Source: Altererythrobacter rubellus (lineage in GTDB: Bacteria > Pseudomonadota > Alphaproteobacteria > Sphingomonadales > Sphingomonadaceae). Taken from it: a stretch of DNA of 64,000 nt. The translations under genes were made by a program, and so were the position numbers. Shown here in pieces: positions 62,134 to 64,000 of the stretch (its first letter is position 1; each line of letters opens with the position of its first letter). The stretch spans positions 496,001-560,000 of the forward strand of contig NZ_CP127221.1 of NCBI RefSeq assembly GCF_030284385.1. The letters are read 5' to 3'. The notes under the pieces were generated by a model that did not search any database, was not told the DNA's origin, and saw only the letters and a list, made by a program, of their open reading frames with translations.

Positions 62134-64000
62134 ATGGATATCCAAAGTAACCCAGAGATGGCGGACGCCGCCCCGACACCACACGATCCCCCCGTTATCC
62201 GGCGAGAGGATTACAAGCCGTTTCCCTGGCTTGTTCCCGAAATCGAGATGCATTTCGATTTGGGGCTGGAGGCAACGCGCGTCACATCGAAACTGACCGT
62301 CGCGCGCAATGCAAAGGCTGATCCTGCGGATTCGATCCGGCTGGATGGTGATCACCTTGAACTGCTCAGCGTCAAAGTTGATGGCGAAGTGCGTAATGAC
62401 TTTTCGTGCGATGGCGGCGATCTGATCATCCCATTGAGCAGTGATGCGCATGAGATAGAGATTGCGACATCGATTGCACCGGCGGCTAACACACGGCTTG
62501 AAGGGCTCTATGCCTCCAACGGCATGCTGTGCACGCAATGCGAAGCCGAGGGGTTCCGCAGCATCACCTTCTTCCCGGATCGCCCGGATGTGCTGAGCAC
62601 ATACCGCGTCAAAATGAGCGGCTCGAAGGAACAATTCCCGATCCTGCTGTGCAACGGTAATGTGGAAGCAGCGGGCGAAGGAGAAGACGGTACACATTGG
62701 GCCGAGTGGTTTGATCCGTGGCCCAAGCCGAGTTACCTATTTGCGCTGGTAGCAGGCGATCTGGTCGCCAATTCCAGTACCTTCACCACCATCAACGGCC
62801 GCGAAGTCGAACTGAATGTGTGGGTGCGCGAAGAGGATTTACCGCGCACAGACCATGCGGTGGAATCGCTCAAGAAATCGATGAAATGGGACGAGGAGAC
62901 TTTCGGGCGCGAATATGATCTCGACCTCTACAACATTGTGGCGGTCAGCGATTTCAACATGGGAGCGATGGAGAACAAGGGGCTCAACGTTTTCAACACC
63001 AAGTATGTGCTGGCAGACACTGACACAGCGACTGATGCGGATTTTGACGGCGTGGAGGGGGTGATCGCGCATGAATATTTCCACAATTGGTCTGGCAATC
63101 GGATCACTTGCCGTGACTGGTTCCAGCTGTCGTTGAAGGAAGGCTTTACTGTCCTGCGCGATCAGCTGTTCAGCCAGGATATGCAGGGCGAAGCGGTCAA
63201 ACGGATCGAAGATGTGCGCATCTTACGCGCTGCGCAGTTCCCGGAAGATTCAGGCCCCCTGGCGCATCCGATCCGGCCTGACAGCTATCGCGAAATCAGC
63301 AATTTCTACACCGCGACTGTCTACAACAAAGGCGCTGAAGTCATCCGCATGATGCGCACAATAGCCGGCCCCGAGCGGTTCCGCAAAGGTACAGATCTCT
63401 ACTTTGATCGTCACGATGGCGAAGCCGCGACGTGCGAAGATTTCATTCGTGCGATCGAAGAGGGCGCTGAGCTGGACCTCGACCAGTTCCGCCTGTGGTA
63501 TCGTCAGGCTGGCACGCCGCGGGTGAAGGTTGCCGTCAATCACGAGGGAGACATTGTGACGCTTTCGCTGGCGCAAACTGTGCCCGCAACGCCTGGCCAG
63601 CCGGATAAGCAGCCGATGGTGATACCCCTGCGCATTGCCATGCTTGATGCAGAGACGGGCCTGCACAAAGGCGAACAGCTGATCATCCTGGACGCAGCGG
63701 AAAAGAGCTTCACTTTCCAAGGCTTCGTAGTGCGACCTGCGCTGTCGATCAACCGTGGCTACACAGCGCCGGTGAAGATCGAACGCGAAGCTTCACTGCA
63801 GGAATTGATGCTGCTGGCGGCGCATGATGATGACAGCTTCGCACGCTATGAGGCGATGCAGGAATTGATGGTTGGCCATCTGGTCGCAGCCGCAAATGGC
63901 AATTTGTCCGAAGATGCGCGGGCAGCGGGCGCGAACGCCATTGCAACCGCGATGCGGGCAATCGTGACCGATGATCAGCTTGATGACTCAATGCGCGGCG
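62134..64000 (+). CDS. pepN: Aminopeptidase N (M1 family), cut by window end
   Basis: The first 622 residues of an M1 zinc aminopeptidase of about 870 residues; the frame is open at base 64000. The exopeptidase motif GAMEN is at residues 277-281, the zinc-site HEYFH at 313-317 and the third ligand Glu336 in LSLKEG. Start ATG 62134 (MDIQSNPEM) or 62158 (MADAAPTP). It removes N-terminal residues from peptides in the cytosol. Confidence 0.95.
   Translation, partial: MDIQSNPEMADAAPTPHDPPVIRREDYKPFPWLVPEIEMHFDLGLEATRVTSKLTVARNAKADPADSIRLDGDHLELLSVKVDGEVRNDFSCDGGDLIIPLSSDAHEIEIATSIAPAANTRLEGLYASNGMLCTQCEAEGFRSITFFPDRPDVLSTYRVKMSGSKEQFPILLCNGNVEAAGEGEDGTHWAEWFDPWPKPSYLFALVAGDLVANSSTFTTINGREVELNVWVREEDLPRTDHAVESLKKSMKWDEETFGREYDLDLYNIVAVSDFNMGAMENKGLNVFNTKYVLADTDTATDADFDGVEGVIAHEYFHNWSGNRITCRDWFQLSLKEGFTVLRDQLFSQDMQGEAVKRIEDVRILRAAQFPEDSGPLAHPIRPDSYREISNFYTATVYNKGAEVIRMMRTIAGPERFRKGTDLYFDRHDGEAATCEDFIRAIEEGAELDLDQFRLWYRQAGTPRVKVAVNHEGDIVTLSLAQTVPATPGQPDKQPMVIPLRIAMLDAETGLHKGEQLIILDAAEKSFTFQGFVVRPALSINRGYTAPVKIEREASLQELMLLAAHDDDSFARYEAMQELMVGHLVAAANGNLSEDARAAGANAIATAMRAIVTDDQLDDSMRG

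Overview
The window looks like the chromosome of an alphaproteobacterium of the order Sphingomonadales, most likely an Erythrobacter/Altererythrobacter-like member of the Erythrobacteraceae. This is inferred from protein character, the lspA-bamF gene order, GGAG-type ribosome binding sites with frequent GTG/TTG starts, and a TonB receptor and solo LuxR regulator inside a catabolic locus. No rRNA or other phylogenetic marker is present to confirm it.

Layout. (1) 35-7836 is a tightly packed core block read on the minus strand: a small hypothetical gene, gpmA, purE, purK, folA, ribF, ileS, lspA and bamF. (2) 7927-8001 is a tRNA-Thr(GGT) with an encoded CCA end. (3) 8028-57131 (about 49 kb) is a dense catabolic region of nearly 50 genes. 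(4) 57172-64000 returns to ordinary genes: two bacterial PH-domain membrane proteins, a threonine aldolase, an EamA transporter, an NAD-dependent epimerase-like protein and the first part of pepN.

The catabolic region contains five acyl-CoA dehydrogenases (two apparent large/small heteromeric pairs plus one), two CoA ligases, a thiolase-like protein with a DUF35 partner, eight short-chain dehydrogenases (one 2,4-dienoyl-CoA reductase-like), three MDR reductases, two NmrA-like proteins, two P450s, three Rieske oxygenase alpha subunits, a 3-ketosteroid-Delta1-dehydrogenase-like flavoprotein, seven NTF2/SnoaL-fold proteins (one with the limonene-epoxide-hydrolase residues), two VOC proteins, two ThuA-like proteins, a hotdog thioesterase, an ABM protein, a GST, a molybdopterin oxidoreductase with a nearby mobA, and an E1alpha/E1beta plus a free lipoyl domain without E2 or E3. 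Uptake and control are represented by a TonB-dependent receptor, an MFS transporter and a LuxR-type regulator. The combination resembles machinery for oxidising an alicyclic or polycyclic isoprenoid (steroid- or terpenoid-like) acid through CoA thioesters. No ring-cleavage dioxygenase, ferredoxin or ferredoxin reductase is visible, so the pathway is probably completed elsewhere and the substrate is unknown.

The genes fall into many short divergent operons. A CACTTTTG-like octamer lies 65-69 nt upstream of five start codons in this region, in the orientation of the downstream gene, with a looser sixth copy. This suggests that the scattered operons form one regulon. No intergenic gap exceeds 300 bases.
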